64,000 bases of DNA from Sulfurovum sp. (GTDB lineage Bacteria > Campylobacterota > Campylobacteria > Campylobacterales > Sulfurovaceae), in assembly GCA_027068485.1 (NCBI GenBank), contig JAMOSB010000027.1:48984-112983 (forward strand), given 5' to 3'. Made by a program: the position numbers and the translations under genes. Position 1 is the stretch's first letter; the number at the start of each line of letters is the position of its first letter. This document shows positions 50,564 to 60,000 of the stretch, piece by piece. A model generated the notes under the pieces. It searched no databases. It was not told the origin of the DNA and saw only the letters and a program-made list of their open reading frames with translations.

Positions 50564-52452
50564 GATGCGTTAAGGGAGGGTTTCTTATACTGATTGGTGT
50601 GGTACTCATGCCACTTTACTAGGGTAAAAAGCCCCCAAATTGCCCAAGGGTCCAATGCTCTTTGCTCATAAAACTTATGGAGGAAGTGGGTAATCTTCTC
50701 CTCTTTGAGATAGGGACGCAGTGCTTGAGGCATCTGTTGTAGGGTCTTATAGACCTCTTCTTTTAATACTCCATGTAACCACGCATCCAAGGGAATCGTA
50801 AACCCTTTTTTTGACATAAAAGGAACCGTCGAGGCGGAGAGTTTACTCAGTAACGCCTTTAGCGGGTATTTCCCTTGTGCCTTACCATCACGCGTGACAA
50901 TACACTCAGAGAAACGATACGATTCAGAGAGGCTTAAGAGCCGTTTAGAGAGGAGTGGTACACGCACCTCAAGACTATGATACATCGAAGCACGATCCAC
51001 CTTGAGTAGGATACGCGGTAACTGTAACTCCATATCAATCTTGCGTGCAGCATCCATGGCATCCTCAAGCGTATTGATCTTATCACCTACCTCATCGAGG
51101 TACTTCTCTAGTGTCTTAGGCAGATAGACCGTTGTATCAATCAAGTAGTCTGCCATCTGTTTTCCATCGGTGACAGAGTTCTCTGCGATATAGTACGCCT
51201 CCAGTGAGGGAAACTTGAGAAGCCGTTTAGGAAGCACCTTCCCCTTGTCCAAACGACTCTTAACAATAGCATAGAGTAGTGAAACTCTATTGACCTTGCC
51301 AAACTTATTGAGTCGTTTGAGTAGCTCAAAGTAGTTTTTATCACGATCATAGCCATAAAACAGCTCATCTCCTCCATCCCCTGAGAGGCAGACAGTCACC
51401 TGCTCTTTTGCCATACGAGAGACCATAAGGGTAGGGAGTGAGGAGAAGTCATTAAAGGGTTCACTATAGGCTTGAATATTCTCCTCAATCAACCCCAAGA
51501 GATCCTCCGCTTCAATCCGCTTTACATAGGCAGAGACCTCAAACTTCTTCGCATACGCTAGGGCAATCTCCCCCTCTGAAAAGCGTTTATCCTCTACATC
51601 AATGGTAAAACCTGAGATGCTATCTTGTTGCTGTGACGCAGCTTGTGCAACTAAGGGAGAGTCAACCCCACCAGACAAAAACACCCCTACAGGGACATCA
51701 CTCACCAACTGATTTGAGACCTCATCTGCGATAGTCTGCTCTAATCCTACGATAGGCTCCTCCTCTTTTCCATACTCATAATAGAAGAGAGGGTGGGAGG
51801 GATTATCTCTATCAAAGCGTTGATAACTCCCATTGGGTAGAGAGTAGGTATCTTTGTATAAGGCATATCCATTAGGGATATAGCCAAACTGTAGATAGCT
51901 TTTGAGTGCCGAGGGATCGATCTCTTGAGCGTTCCATTCATGATTGGTGATGTGGTCATATTGAGAGGAGATGACCACCCCCTCTTCACTACGCAAGATA
52001 TAGAGTGGCTTAATCCCACTTCTATCTCTTGCTACCACCAAGGAGTTTTCTGATTTATCATAAAATGCAAAGGCGAAGATCCCATCTATCATCTGAAGTG
52101 TCTTCTCTACCCCTTGATGGATCAGAGCATAGAGCAACACCTCGGTATCTGAGGTCGTTGTAAAGGTGACTTGATAGCTCTCTCTTAGCCTATCACGCAG
52201 TGACTCAATCGCATAGAGTTCTCCATTGAAGACGAGGACATAGCGTTGACATACCGAGTGCATCGGCTGATCTGCTTCACGCTTCAAATCCCTAATCGCC
52301 AGTCGTCTAAACCCAAGAACCATATCCTCACTACTCCAAATCCCCTCTGAATCAGGTCCTCTTCGAGCCATAGTTTGATTAGCCCATAGGACAAAATCTC
52401 TCTGCTCTTTGGCTTTTTTATGATGGGAGAATACCCCTACAAAACCACACAT
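50560..52452 (-). CDS. AsnB-like glutamine-dependent amidotransferase/synthetase
   Basis: This is a 630-residue asparagine-synthetase-type protein. The class II amidotransferase domain starts with the catalytic C2 (MCGFVGVF) and has the RRGPDSEG and FNGELY motifs. The synthetase domain has the PP-loop SGGVDS (260-265). In polysaccharide loci such proteins often amidate a sugar acid or do a related step (as WbpS-like or asparagine-synthetase-like enzymes) instead of making free asparagine. That role is inferred from context. It is the last gene of the leftward group coming from rmlA. Confidence 0.9.
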   Translation of the reverse strand: MCGFVGVFSHHKKAKEQRDFVLWANQTMARRGPDSEGIWSSEDMVLGFRRLAIRDLKREADQPMHSVCQRYVLVFNGELYAIESLRDRLRESYQVTFTTTSDTEVLLYALIHQGVEKTLQMIDGIFAFAFYDKSENSLVVARDRSGIKPLYILRSEEGVVISSQYDHITNHEWNAQEIDPSALKSYLQFGYIPNGYALYKDTYSLPNGSYQRFDRDNPSHPLFYYEYGKEEEPIVGLEQTIADEVSNQLVSDVPVGVFLSGGVDSPLVAQAASQQQDSISGFTIDVEDKRFSEGEIALAYAKKFEVSAYVKRIEAEDLLGLIEENIQAYSEPFNDFSSLPTLMVSRMAKEQVTVCLSGDGGDELFYGYDRDKNYFELLKRLNKFGKVNRVSLLYAIVKSRLDKGKVLPKRLLKFPSLEAYYIAENSVTDGKQMADYLIDTTVYLPKTLEKYLDEVGDKINTLEDAMDAARKIDMELQLPRILLKVDRASMYHSLEVRVPLLSKRLLSLSESYRFSECIVTRDGKAQGKYPLKALLSKLSASTVPFMSKKGFTIPLDAWLHGVLKEEVYKTLQQMPQALRPYLKEEKITHFLHKFYEQRALDPWAIWGLFTLVKWHEYHTNQYKKPSLNAS

Positions 52453-52483
52453 CTCACCCCTCCTCTTCTCTCTTAATTTTTTC

Positions 52484-53401
52484 CTATCTCACTAGCCTAG
52501 AGAGTCTTGCTCTCAGCCACTTTAACCCCTCTTGGTAGAGGAGTGTTGCATAATACCTTCGGCGATGCACGATCAAACCATACGCCATCATCTTATCATA
52601 AAAATAGCCACTCAACGCCTCCTCACCGATACGGCGGTAGTAGCTGTAGAGTGCAAAGTAGTTCTGCTCATACATCACTGCTTTTTGGTAGAGACTCTTA
52701 CTACTATAATCACTTGCTCCGTGGTGTCGGTAGATTGCGGGCTTGATCTCACGGAGAAACTTCCCTGCTCCATAAGCACCAAGAAGTGAAGCCAAGAAGT
52801 TATCATCGATAGGGGCACAGTGATGCTCAAAAGGATAGGCATGCAAAATCTCCACATTTCTAAAACACACTGCACAGATACCTGTCCCCAAAAACTCTCT
52901 TTGGATCTCCTCTCCTGTTCTATCTGCCTCACTCCAGACAAACTCCTGCTCCATTGCGGGATCTTCAAAGCGTGTCTGCATAGGAGAGTAGCTGACAACA
53001 TAGTCATGATTATGTTCTAAAAATGCTATATGTTTTTGGAGATTGAGAGGATCTTGCCAGTAGTCATCCCCATCACATGGTGCAATATACTTCCCTCTTG
53101 CCCGTTGGATATTGCGTATAAAGTTCTCTCGTACACCGATATTTTTATCTAAAAAATTGGCTCGGATAATCGTAGGAAATTTGGCTTCGTAGCGTCTCAG
53201 TATCGCTACAGTTCCATCCGTTGAGCAGTCATCATCTATCACAATCTCAAAAGGAAACGCCGTCTCCTGCATCAAAAAGCTATCGAGTGCCTCTTCGACA
53301 TAGGCTTCAAGGTTATAGGTACGCATACAGATACTTACCAATGGAATACTAGCCTCCCCCTGCCATCGTGCCATAATCTCCTCTTGGGTTTTGGCTATCA
53401 T
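52484..53401 (-). CDS. GT2-family glycosyltransferase
   Basis: This is a 305-residue GT-A enzyme. VSICMRTYNLEAYVEEALDS opens the fold, DDDCSTDGTVAIL follows, and the metal site is CDGDDYWQDPLNL. The C-terminal part (YRRIGEEALSGYFYDKM, LKWLRARLSRL) is helical and basic, as in membrane-attached members. The ATG overlaps the stop of the PIG-L gene by four bases, which makes co-expression likely. The sugar is unknown. Confidence 0.92.
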   Translation of the reverse strand: MIAKTQEEIMARWQGEASIPLVSICMRTYNLEAYVEEALDSFLMQETAFPFEIVIDDDCSTDGTVAILRRYEAKFPTIIRANFLDKNIGVRENFIRNIQRARGKYIAPCDGDDYWQDPLNLQKHIAFLEHNHDYVVSYSPMQTRFEDPAMEQEFVWSEADRTGEEIQREFLGTGICAVCFRNVEILHAYPFEHHCAPIDDNFLASLLGAYGAGKFLREIKPAIYRHHGASDYSSKSLYQKAVMYEQNYFALYSYYRRIGEEALSGYFYDKMMAYGLIVHRRRYYATLLYQEGLKWLRARLSRLVR

Positions 53402-54804
53402 GGTAGACTCCGTGGAGAGAGTACCTGCTTGACACGCGTCTTAGAGAGATTGGCGATATCAATCACAAAGAAGAGTTCATTGGCTCGCACCCCCCGCCTA
53501 AAGTAGGAGTCATCTATCCCTTTTGCCTGCTCTCTCAACTGCTTCCAACCCAAACGGTAGTTCTCTAGGGGGGATCGCCACTGGGTATCGAGTCGTAGAT
53601 CATGCATCGCTTCAAGGGCGAGGAGTTTACTCTTCTGCGTCACGCTAGAGAGAGGGTAGGAGTAGAGTGCATCAAAGTAGGTATCCGCCTCAAGAGCAGG
53701 TGGTAGAGAGAGACTCCCTCCCTCATCACCATACGGATAGTACTCAGTATAGCGAAAGTGGTTGGTATAGAGATAGAGGCTCCCCTCTACCAATCCCACC
53801 TTTTTGATCGCTTCAAGCAGTGCCACAGTGGTCAACTGATGGTCAGGGTGATTATCGATCAGTGGATAGGGAGTGACGATAATATCAGGTCGAATCTCTT
53901 GAAGTAGATAGCTTAGATTATCGACCAAGCCTCTCCAGTTTGCCTCCCCGACCAACCCCTTGGATAAGAGGGAACTATTTTGCTTACGATAGGTAGAGAT
54001 ATCCCCTATCTTGGTGTAGCGTCCCACCACCGTATGGTTTTGATCTTGATACATCTGTGCCAAAGTCCCATCAAAAAACCCAAGATTGACAATCTGCTCA
54101 CCACTCACACCACCCAAACGAGGTACCATCAAGCTATCCCAAGTCCGAAGCTCCCCTTTTTTGAGGTAGTGGCGTACAGGATCCCGATAGAGTTCATCAT
54201 ACATAAAAGCTCCTGCATCCCCTGCGGTGATGGTGACCACATAGGAGCGGTTACTCTCACTATAGAGACCAAATGCTGCGATCTCGGCATCATCAGGGTG
54301 GGGTGCTAGCACCATAATCGTAGGATTTTTCTGTTTTGGCTTCTCAAAGCAGATCACAGAGACCTGCTGGTCTTTGATCGTTACATACTCCCCTTGAAGC
54401 TTGATGGTTTTGCGCTTATTACTCCCTAGATGAGAGAGGTTAAGGTAGCGTATCCCCTTGGCTCCACGCTCCAGATAGGCGATACGCTGATCCTCTTGCG
54501 AGGAGAGTGTGATAGAGGGTTGTAGATACTCCCCCTTCCATGTGGTATCGATATGGAGCTTAAGTAGGGTTGTCTTGGCTAGAGAGACCCCATCAGGCAG
54601 TGTCACCACCCCACCCTTTAGAGAGCAGGTGAAGATCGAAGCACGACTCTGATTAAACTCATAGTGATAATCCGTGGCTACATCATAGTGGTAACTCATT
54701 GCCCTACTCTTGAGGATTGTCATGGTTTTCATCCCAACAACACCCATCCCCATCACGACAATACCCAATACTCCCCAGAGTAAAACCATTCGTTTTTTCA
54801 TCAC
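53398..54804 (-). CDS. PIG-L-family deacetylase with membrane anchor
   Basis: This is a 468-residue protein with an N-terminal membrane segment (about 6-28). A beta-rich region follows to about 160, and then a PIG-L (LmbE) domain. The zinc motif HPDDAEI is at residues 169-175, and the DNHPDHQLT motif about residue 320 supplies the third ligand. PIG-L enzymes remove N-acetyl groups from sugars. With the anchor this one would work on the outer face of the inner membrane, on polysaccharide units or the growing chain. It overlaps the flippase and GT2 genes by four bases each. Confidence 0.9.
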   Translation of the reverse strand: MMKKRMVLLWGVLGIVVMGMGVVGMKTMTILKSRAMSYHYDVATDYHYEFNQSRASIFTCSLKGGVVTLPDGVSLAKTTLLKLHIDTTWKGEYLQPSITLSSQEDQRIAYLERGAKGIRYLNLSHLGSNKRKTIKLQGEYVTIKDQQVSVICFEKPKQKNPTIMVLAPHPDDAEIAAFGLYSESNRSYVVTITAGDAGAFMYDELYRDPVRHYLKKGELRTWDSLMVPRLGGVSGEQIVNLGFFDGTLAQMYQDQNHTVVGRYTKIGDISTYRKQNSSLLSKGLVGEANWRGLVDNLSYLLQEIRPDIIVTPYPLIDNHPDHQLTTVALLEAIKKVGLVEGSLYLYTNHFRYTEYYPYGDEGGSLSLPPALEADTYFDALYSYPLSSVTQKSKLLALEAMHDLRLDTQWRSPLENYRLGWKQLREQAKGIDDSYFRRGVRANELFFVIDIANLSKTRVKQVLSPRSLP

Positions 54805-56261
54805 AAATCTCCTCCTCTTTTTTTAGCTAATAGTGGTCGCACCTGTACCATAAAGAGCTCAAATGAGTCACTCTTTAGTAGATAATTAAGTCCGATATAG
54901 AGGATCGTAAAGAGCGACCCCTTAAGTACCAACAGTACAAACAACGCCTGATCGACTCCCCCAAGCAACCACTCTGTCATCACTACGGCTACGATACCAA
55001 TCGCATACTGCACCACAAAGGGTTTGATGAAATAGTGCATAGGAAGCACTATCTCTTTAGAGGCGAAATAGATATTGATTCCAATATCCCAGATACCAAC
55101 AACAATCAATCCATAGAGAAACGCATCCATCCCCCAAAGATAGAGTACCACGAAGTTTAGTAGTGCAATGGTCACTTTATAGAGTGCCATCTTTAAGACC
55201 ACTTTTGACCTTCCACGACTCAATAAAATATTCATCATCAACGCCCCCATAGGACGCACAAAGCCACTCAGTACGAGTATCTCAAAAAAGTGTACAGAGG
55301 GGAGCCATTTGGGACCAAAGAGTAGCACAATCAACTCCTCAGAGATGACAAACATCCCTCCAAGAAGAAGAAAGGTTACAAACGAGATGATTCCATAACT
55401 CTTCATCACGATACTTTGAAAACGGGGTAGATTGTTTTGGACGAGGCTAAGTGCAGGAAAGAGGATGCTCATTAGACTCTCAGAGGAGTACTGTATCACA
55501 AAGAGATTGAGGGCTTTCCCGCGTTGATAAAATCCCAATGAGGTCGCATCAAAGAGTTTACCAATCACCATATAGTCCAGACGCGTAAAGATATTGTCGA
55601 TCAACCCCGTCAAGAACATCCTAAACCCAAATGCCCAGAGCTGTAGCAGTGCTTTGAGTGAAAACTGTAGTGTAGGTTTCCACTTAGCTCGATTCCAGAT
55701 AATCAGATTATACCCAATCCCCTGAACAAACCCTTGCACCACAAGACTCCAGACCCCTGCTCCATAAAATGCCAAGGAGACCCCCACCACACCCCCAATC
55801 AAAGAGGCTACAAGTGTTATCTTGGTGATGAGTTTATGCCCCAACTCTTTACGCAGTTTGATTGTTTGAAGGCTAGAGAATGCCGAGATGATAAAGGTAA
55901 ATGCCAGTACTTTAGTCAGGAGTACCAACTGCTCATTGTGATAAAACAGAGCTATCTTCTCCGCTGAGAAGTAGACTATCATCGTGAGGAGAGATGCAAC
56001 GAGTAGATTGAAGTAGAAGACAGAGCTATAGTGTACAGGCAACACCCTACGACGCTGTATCAACGCCCCACCTAGACCAATATCTGTGAAGATATCTGCC
56101 ATCGCAATAAGGACGGTCACCATCGCAATAAGTCCAAACTCCGAAGGCTCAAGGAGTCTAGCTAGAAAGATTGAGACGATAAATCCCATACCACTTCGGG
56201 CTAGCTTACCCATAAAGTCCCAGATAAAGGCGGTTTTGGCTCTACTTTTGAGGTTATCCAT
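54801..56261 (-). CDS. Wzx-type polysaccharide flippase
   Basis: This is a 486-residue MOP-superfamily exporter with 12 or more membrane segments. Its beginning (FIWDFMGKLARSGMGFIVSIFLARLLEPSEFGLIAMVTV, shown here by key parts such as ARLLEPSEFGLIAM) is typical of the WzxC/MurJ-related lipopolysaccharide exporters. It would flip lipid-linked sugar units to the periplasm. A longer frame to 56312 exists, but ATG 56261 overlaps the rmlB stop by eight bases and begins directly before the conserved part, so it is preferred. The ribosome site is weak. Confidence 0.9.
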   Translation of the reverse strand: MDNLKSRAKTAFIWDFMGKLARSGMGFIVSIFLARLLEPSEFGLIAMVTVLIAMADIFTDIGLGGALIQRRRVLPVHYSSVFYFNLLVASLLTMIVYFSAEKIALFYHNEQLVLLTKVLAFTFIISAFSSLQTIKLRKELGHKLITKITLVASLIGGVVGVSLAFYGAGVWSLVVQGFVQGIGYNLIIWNRAKWKPTLQFSLKALLQLWAFGFRMFLTGLIDNIFTRLDYMVIGKLFDATSLGFYQRGKALNLFVIQYSSESLMSILFPALSLVQNNLPRFQSIVMKSYGIISFVTFLLLGGMFVISEELIVLLFGPKWLPSVHFFEILVLSGFVRPMGALMMNILLSRGRSKVVLKMALYKVTIALLNFVVLYLWGMDAFLYGLIVVGIWDIGINIYFASKEIVLPMHYFIKPFVVQYAIGIVAVVMTEWLLGGVDQALFVLLVLKGSLFTILYIGLNYLLKSDSFELFMVQVRPLLAKKRGGDL

Positions 56262-57279
56262 GTAGGTACTTCTTGAGATACCACTCAATCGTCTTAACGA
56301 TCCCACTCTCAAAATTCTCTTGGGCTACCCAGCCCAACTGCTCCTCTAGCTTGGTCGCATCGATTGCGTATCGGCGATCATGCCCTGCACGATCTTGGAC
56401 ATAGACAATCTGGTCAGCATACTGCTTCATCGAAGCTTTGGGGTGGAGTCTATCGAGTATCTCACAGATCGTATGGGCGATGGTGTTGTTGTCTCGCTCA
56501 TTGCGTCCACCGATATTGTAGACCTCTCCTGCTACCCCATCGTGATAGACCAGATCGATCCCTCGACAGTGGTCAAGGACATAGAGCCAGTCACGGATAT
56601 TTTTGCCATCGCCATAGATAGGGATAGACTCCCCACGCAGTGCCTTACGGATAATCGTAGGGATGAGCTTCTCATCGTGCTGTTTGGGTCCATAGTTATT
56701 GGAGCAGTTGGTAATGGTACTATTCATCCCGTAGGTGTGGTAGTAGCTTCGTACGATCATATCACTACTCGCTTTACTTGCAGAGTAGGGAGAGTTGGGA
56801 GCATAGGGTGTCTGCTCATTAAAAAGCCCCTCCTCCCCAAGCGTACCATAGACCTCATCTGTAGAGATATGGTGAAATCGACACCCCGCATACCCCTCCC
56901 GATAGACAAATGGTTTCTCCATCCAGTAGCCATAGGCAACATCCAATAGGGTAAATGTCCCCGTAATATTGGTCTGGATGAAGACCGAAGGGTTGGCAAT
57001 AGAGTTATCGACATGACTCTCAGCCGCAAAGTGTATCACCCCACGGATATCATACTGCTCAAAGAGAGAACGCACCAACACTCGATCACAGATATCCCCC
57101 TCCACAAAACAGTAGCGAGGATCACTGGATACCTCAACGAGGTTTGCTACCTCCCCTGCATAGGTAAGAAGATCCAGATTGATCAGACGATAGGCTGGAT
57201 ACTTCCCCAAAAAATAGGGGATAAAGTTCGATCCGATAAACCCCGCTCCCCCCGTCACCAAAATAGATTGTCGTTTCAT
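56254..57279 (-). CDS. rmlB: dTDP-glucose 4,6-dehydratase
   Basis: RmlB turns dTDP-D-glucose into dTDP-4-keto-6-deoxy-D-glucose. The 341-residue length fits the family. The NAD-binding GGAGFIG is at residues 10-16. The active-site pair D141-E142 lies in STDEVYG, and the YxxxK pair is Y165/K169 (SPYSASKA). The RSYYHTYG and NCSNNYGPKQ motifs are standard. It follows rmlC after 11 bases and overlaps the flippase gene. Confidence 0.97.
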   Translation of the reverse strand: MKRQSILVTGGAGFIGSNFIPYFLGKYPAYRLINLDLLTYAGEVANLVEVSSDPRYCFVEGDICDRVLVRSLFEQYDIRGVIHFAAESHVDNSIANPSVFIQTNITGTFTLLDVAYGYWMEKPFVYREGYAGCRFHHISTDEVYGTLGEEGLFNEQTPYAPNSPYSASKASSDMIVRSYYHTYGMNSTITNCSNNYGPKQHDEKLIPTIIRKALRGESIPIYGDGKNIRDWLYVLDHCRGIDLVYHDGVAGEVYNIGGRNERDNNTIAHTICEILDRLHPKASMKQYADQIVYVQDRAGHDRRYAIDATKLEEQLGWVAQENFESGIVKTIEWYLKKYLHG

Positions 57280-57290
57280 ACTCCCCTCCT

Positions 57291-57863
57291 CTATCTGCTA
57301 GGGTAGAGCGACATATCATAGGAGAAGAGTGTCGCGTCTTCTAAGTATGGCTGGCTCTGGTCTTTGTCTGAGAGTAGAAGCTCCCCCTCCCCCCATCTAA
57401 TCCCAATCGTCGGGTCATTATAGACAATCCCACGATCAGCTTGAGGGGCGTAGTAGTTGTCCACCTTGTAGGTAAAACGAGCCGTCTCAGAGAGGACAAG
57501 AAACCCATGTGCAAACCCACGCGGGACAAAGAGCTGTTTTTGGTTTTCGCAGGAGAGTTCTACCGCGACAGACCTCCCAAAAGTGGGAGAACCTCGACGG
57601 ATATCAACTGCTACATCGAGTACACGCCCCTCAATCACCCGACAGAGCTTACTCTGTGTATAGGGTGGGAGCTGATAGTGAAGTCCACGCAGAACACCCC
57701 TAGAGGATTTGGACTCATTCTCTTGGACAAACTCCACCCTATGCCCCAACGCCTTCTCTAAAAGATCGAGACGAAAAGTCTCCATAAAGTAGCCTCTATC
57801 ATCTCCAAATACTCTAGGCTCAATCACCATCACACCTGCTAGAGCTGTCTTCGTTATCTTCAT
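57291..57863 (-). CDS. rmlC: dTDP-4-dehydrorhamnose 3,5-epimerase
   Basis: RmlC epimerises the keto sugar at C3 and C5 on the way to dTDP-L-rhamnose. The 190-residue cupin has RGLHYQLPPYTQSKL with the catalytic histidine. The VDIRRGSPTFG and VPRGFAHGFLVLSE motifs are also present, as is the tyrosine-bearing YKVDNYYAPQ stretch. The order rmlA, oxidoreductase, rmlC, rmlB, wzx is tight and on one strand. Confidence 0.97.
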   Translation of the reverse strand: MKITKTALAGVMVIEPRVFGDDRGYFMETFRLDLLEKALGHRVEFVQENESKSSRGVLRGLHYQLPPYTQSKLCRVIEGRVLDVAVDIRRGSPTFGRSVAVELSCENQKQLFVPRGFAHGFLVLSETARFTYKVDNYYAPQADRGIVYNDPTIGIRWGEGELLLSDKDQSQPYLEDATLFSYDMSLYPSR

Positions 57864-57879
57864 CTGCTACTCCTTTGGA

Positions 57880-59022
57880 TTATGCATTGAGGACGCGGTC
57901 ACAGATATCGTGCCACACCGATACCGCTAGCGTCTTAGGCAAAATGACATCATCAAAGGTGATCATCTCCCCCTTGGCTACGGCACGCTTCATCACCGCA
58001 TGGTGCATCAGACCAATAGGGAGATGGTTGGGGTGAGCGGTGATCTCTACTGCGATACCACGCACCGCAAAACTCCCAATCCCCTTGGCTATCTCTTCAC
58101 CCTCTTGGAGATCTCGTTTGGCAATCGTTGCCACACTGATGCGTGGGGTCGCACTGTTGTCAAGGAGGATGCCACCCCCCTCCAAGATACGACTCACCGT
58201 CTTCATAATCTCCATATGGCAGAGGTGATAGGTACGATCAAGTACATAGTAGGGTCCCTCTCCCATCTTATAGTAGCGTAACCCCGCCTGCTGTGTTGCG
58301 GTATGCTTGGCGACGATAAAGACCCCTGCAGGGAGCTTAGGTGAGAGCAGGTAGTCACTGATAGGATACCCCAACGCCTCCGCCTCTTTGGCGAGGAGAT
58401 CCCCCCCTGCTTGCATCGTATCACGCTCAAGCCCTAGTAGCCCCTCTTTGGCGATCCCTGCACCCAACCCGTTGGCAACCAAGGTCTGCTCTATCTGCAC
58501 CTTTGTCCCATCGGTAAAAGAGGTCACCATCGGGAGGCTAATCCCTGACTTTTTAGACCAATACGCCATCTCCTCAGGGGTTGGCGTATGGTTGAGGAAG
58601 CCTTTGATATTGCTATAGACAAGTGGGGTAAAGCCCATCGCGATTGCCTCCTCATGGAGCTTCGCTAGTACCCCTGGCTGATCCCCCTCCGCCTCACTGA
58701 TAACCCCTTTACCAACAAAGAACGACCCCACTGTCACATGAAACTCCGAGTTCATCGTCACCACGGGGATCTTCGCCTCGACTAGTTGGCTAATGGTATC
58801 ACACGCATAGATAGCATCTCCCGTACACTCTACGACCAGATCGGAGTGGGCTATCACCTCATCGAGTGAATTGGTCATAAACGCCACATAGGGGAGATCA
58901 TCACGCGATGCGATCGTCGTGCGTGTCAAAATCTTTGAGAGTTGATAGTGGGGGTGGGCATGGAGTAGATCGATAAACCCCTTTGCGATAAATCCTGATC
59001 CTATTACACTAATTCGTGACAT
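57880..59022 (-). CDS. Homoserine-dehydrogenase-like oxidoreductase with SAF domain
   Basis: This is a 380-residue protein with a Rossmann N-terminus (RISVIGSGFIAKGFIDLL). It has VECTGDAI and a VVTMNSEFHVTVG region like the COG4091-type homoserine dehydrogenase relatives. The C-terminal SAF-like domain begins near residue 285 and includes KRDLQEGEEIAKGIG and AVAKGEMITFDDV. It is embedded between rmlA and rmlC, where rmlD would be expected. RmlD is a short-chain dehydrogenase and this protein is not one, so it may make a different sugar or provide another precursor. A GTG at 59025 is rejected, since GGAG is best placed for ATG 59022, which overlaps the rmlA stop by one base. Confidence 0.85.
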   Translation of the reverse strand: MSRISVIGSGFIAKGFIDLLHAHPHYQLSKILTRTTIASRDDLPYVAFMTNSLDEVIAHSDLVVECTGDAIYACDTISQLVEAKIPVVTMNSEFHVTVGSFFVGKGVISEAEGDQPGVLAKLHEEAIAMGFTPLVYSNIKGFLNHTPTPEEMAYWSKKSGISLPMVTSFTDGTKVQIEQTLVANGLGAGIAKEGLLGLERDTMQAGGDLLAKEAEALGYPISDYLLSPKLPAGVFIVAKHTATQQAGLRYYKMGEGPYYVLDRTYHLCHMEIMKTVSRILEGGGILLDNSATPRISVATIAKRDLQEGEEIAKGIGSFAVRGIAVEITAHPNHLPIGLMHHAVMKRAVAKGEMITFDDVILPKTLAVSVWHDICDRVLNA

Positions 59023-59912
59023 CACTGCTCCTTTTGTCTGTGTTGTTTCTCACTTGCCATGGCGATCATATACTCTCCATACTCGGTCTTCTCAAGTGGC
59101 TTGGCAAGGGCGATAAGCTCCTCAGAGCTAATCCACCCCTTATAGTGTGCCACCTCTTCGATACAGGCGACCTTATAACCCTGTCGCTGTTCGATATTTT
59201 GGATATAGAGTCCCGCTTGGGCAAGGCTCTCATGGGTACCCGTATCGAGCCACGCATAGCCTCGTCCAAGGAGTTCGACACGCAAGCTCTTTCGCTCAAG
59301 GTAGACTTGGTTGATTGAGGTGATCTCTAGCTCTCCTCGCTCAGAGGGGGTCACGGACTTGGCGATCTCTACAACATCATTGTCATAGAAGTAGAGTCCT
59401 GTCACGGCGTAATTACTCTTTGGGTGGGTGGGTTTCTCTTCGATAGAGATCGCATGATTTGCCTCATCAAACTCCACCACCCCAAAGCGTTCGGGATCCT
59501 TGACATAGTAGCCAAAGATCGTCGCACCATGGGGCTGTTGTGCAGCGAGTTCGAGTCGGGGAGTCAACCCTGGTCCATAGAAGATATTGTCCCCTAGTAC
59601 CAAGCAGACACTCTCCTCACCAATAAACGATTCACCAAGGATAAACGCCTCAGCCAATCCCCGTGGAGACTCCTGTACCTTATACTCAAGCCTCATCCCC
59701 AGTGTTGAACCATCTCCAAGGAGTGCTTCAAATCGTGGTAAGTCTTGTGCGGTAGAGATGATGAGTACCTCGCGTATCCCTGCAAGCATCAAGATAGAGA
59801 GTGGGTAGTAGATCATAGGCTTGTCGTAGACGGGGAGCAACTGTTTGGAGATGACCTGTGTGATGGGGTAGAGTCGTGTGCCACTCCCCCCTGCTAAGAT
59901 AATACCTTTCAT
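59022..59912 (-). CDS. rmlA: Glucose-1-phosphate thymidylyltransferase
   Basis: RmlA joins dTTP and glucose-1-phosphate to give dTDP-glucose, the entry step of the dTDP-sugar pathway. The 296-residue length fits. It has the nucleotide-binding [13 protein letters not shown] (6-18), the KPMIYYPLS substrate motif, LGDNIFYG and the [10 protein letters not shown] stretch. It is the first gene of the leftward EPS group that runs to 50560. Confidence 0.97.
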   Translation of the reverse strand: MKGIILAGGSGTRLYPITQVISKQLLPVYDKPMIYYPLSILMLAGIREVLIISTAQDLPRFEALLGDGSTLGMRLEYKVQESPRGLAEAFILGESFIGEESVCLVLGDNIFYGPGLTPRLELAAQQPHGATIFGYYVKDPERFGVVEFDEANHAISIEEKPTHPKSNYAVTGLYFYDNDVVEIAKSVTPSERGELEITSINQVYLERKSLRVELLGRGYAWLDTGTHESLAQAGLYIQNIEQRQGYKVACIEEVAHYKGWISSEELIALAKPLEKTEYGEYMIAMASEKQHRQKEQ

Positions 59913-60000
59913 CGCAACTCCTTTGGTAGTTCATACCTAACTGTAGCAATCCTCTGCTGAAACTCCCCTTGAAGAGACTAGCCACAGAGCCTACGCCACC

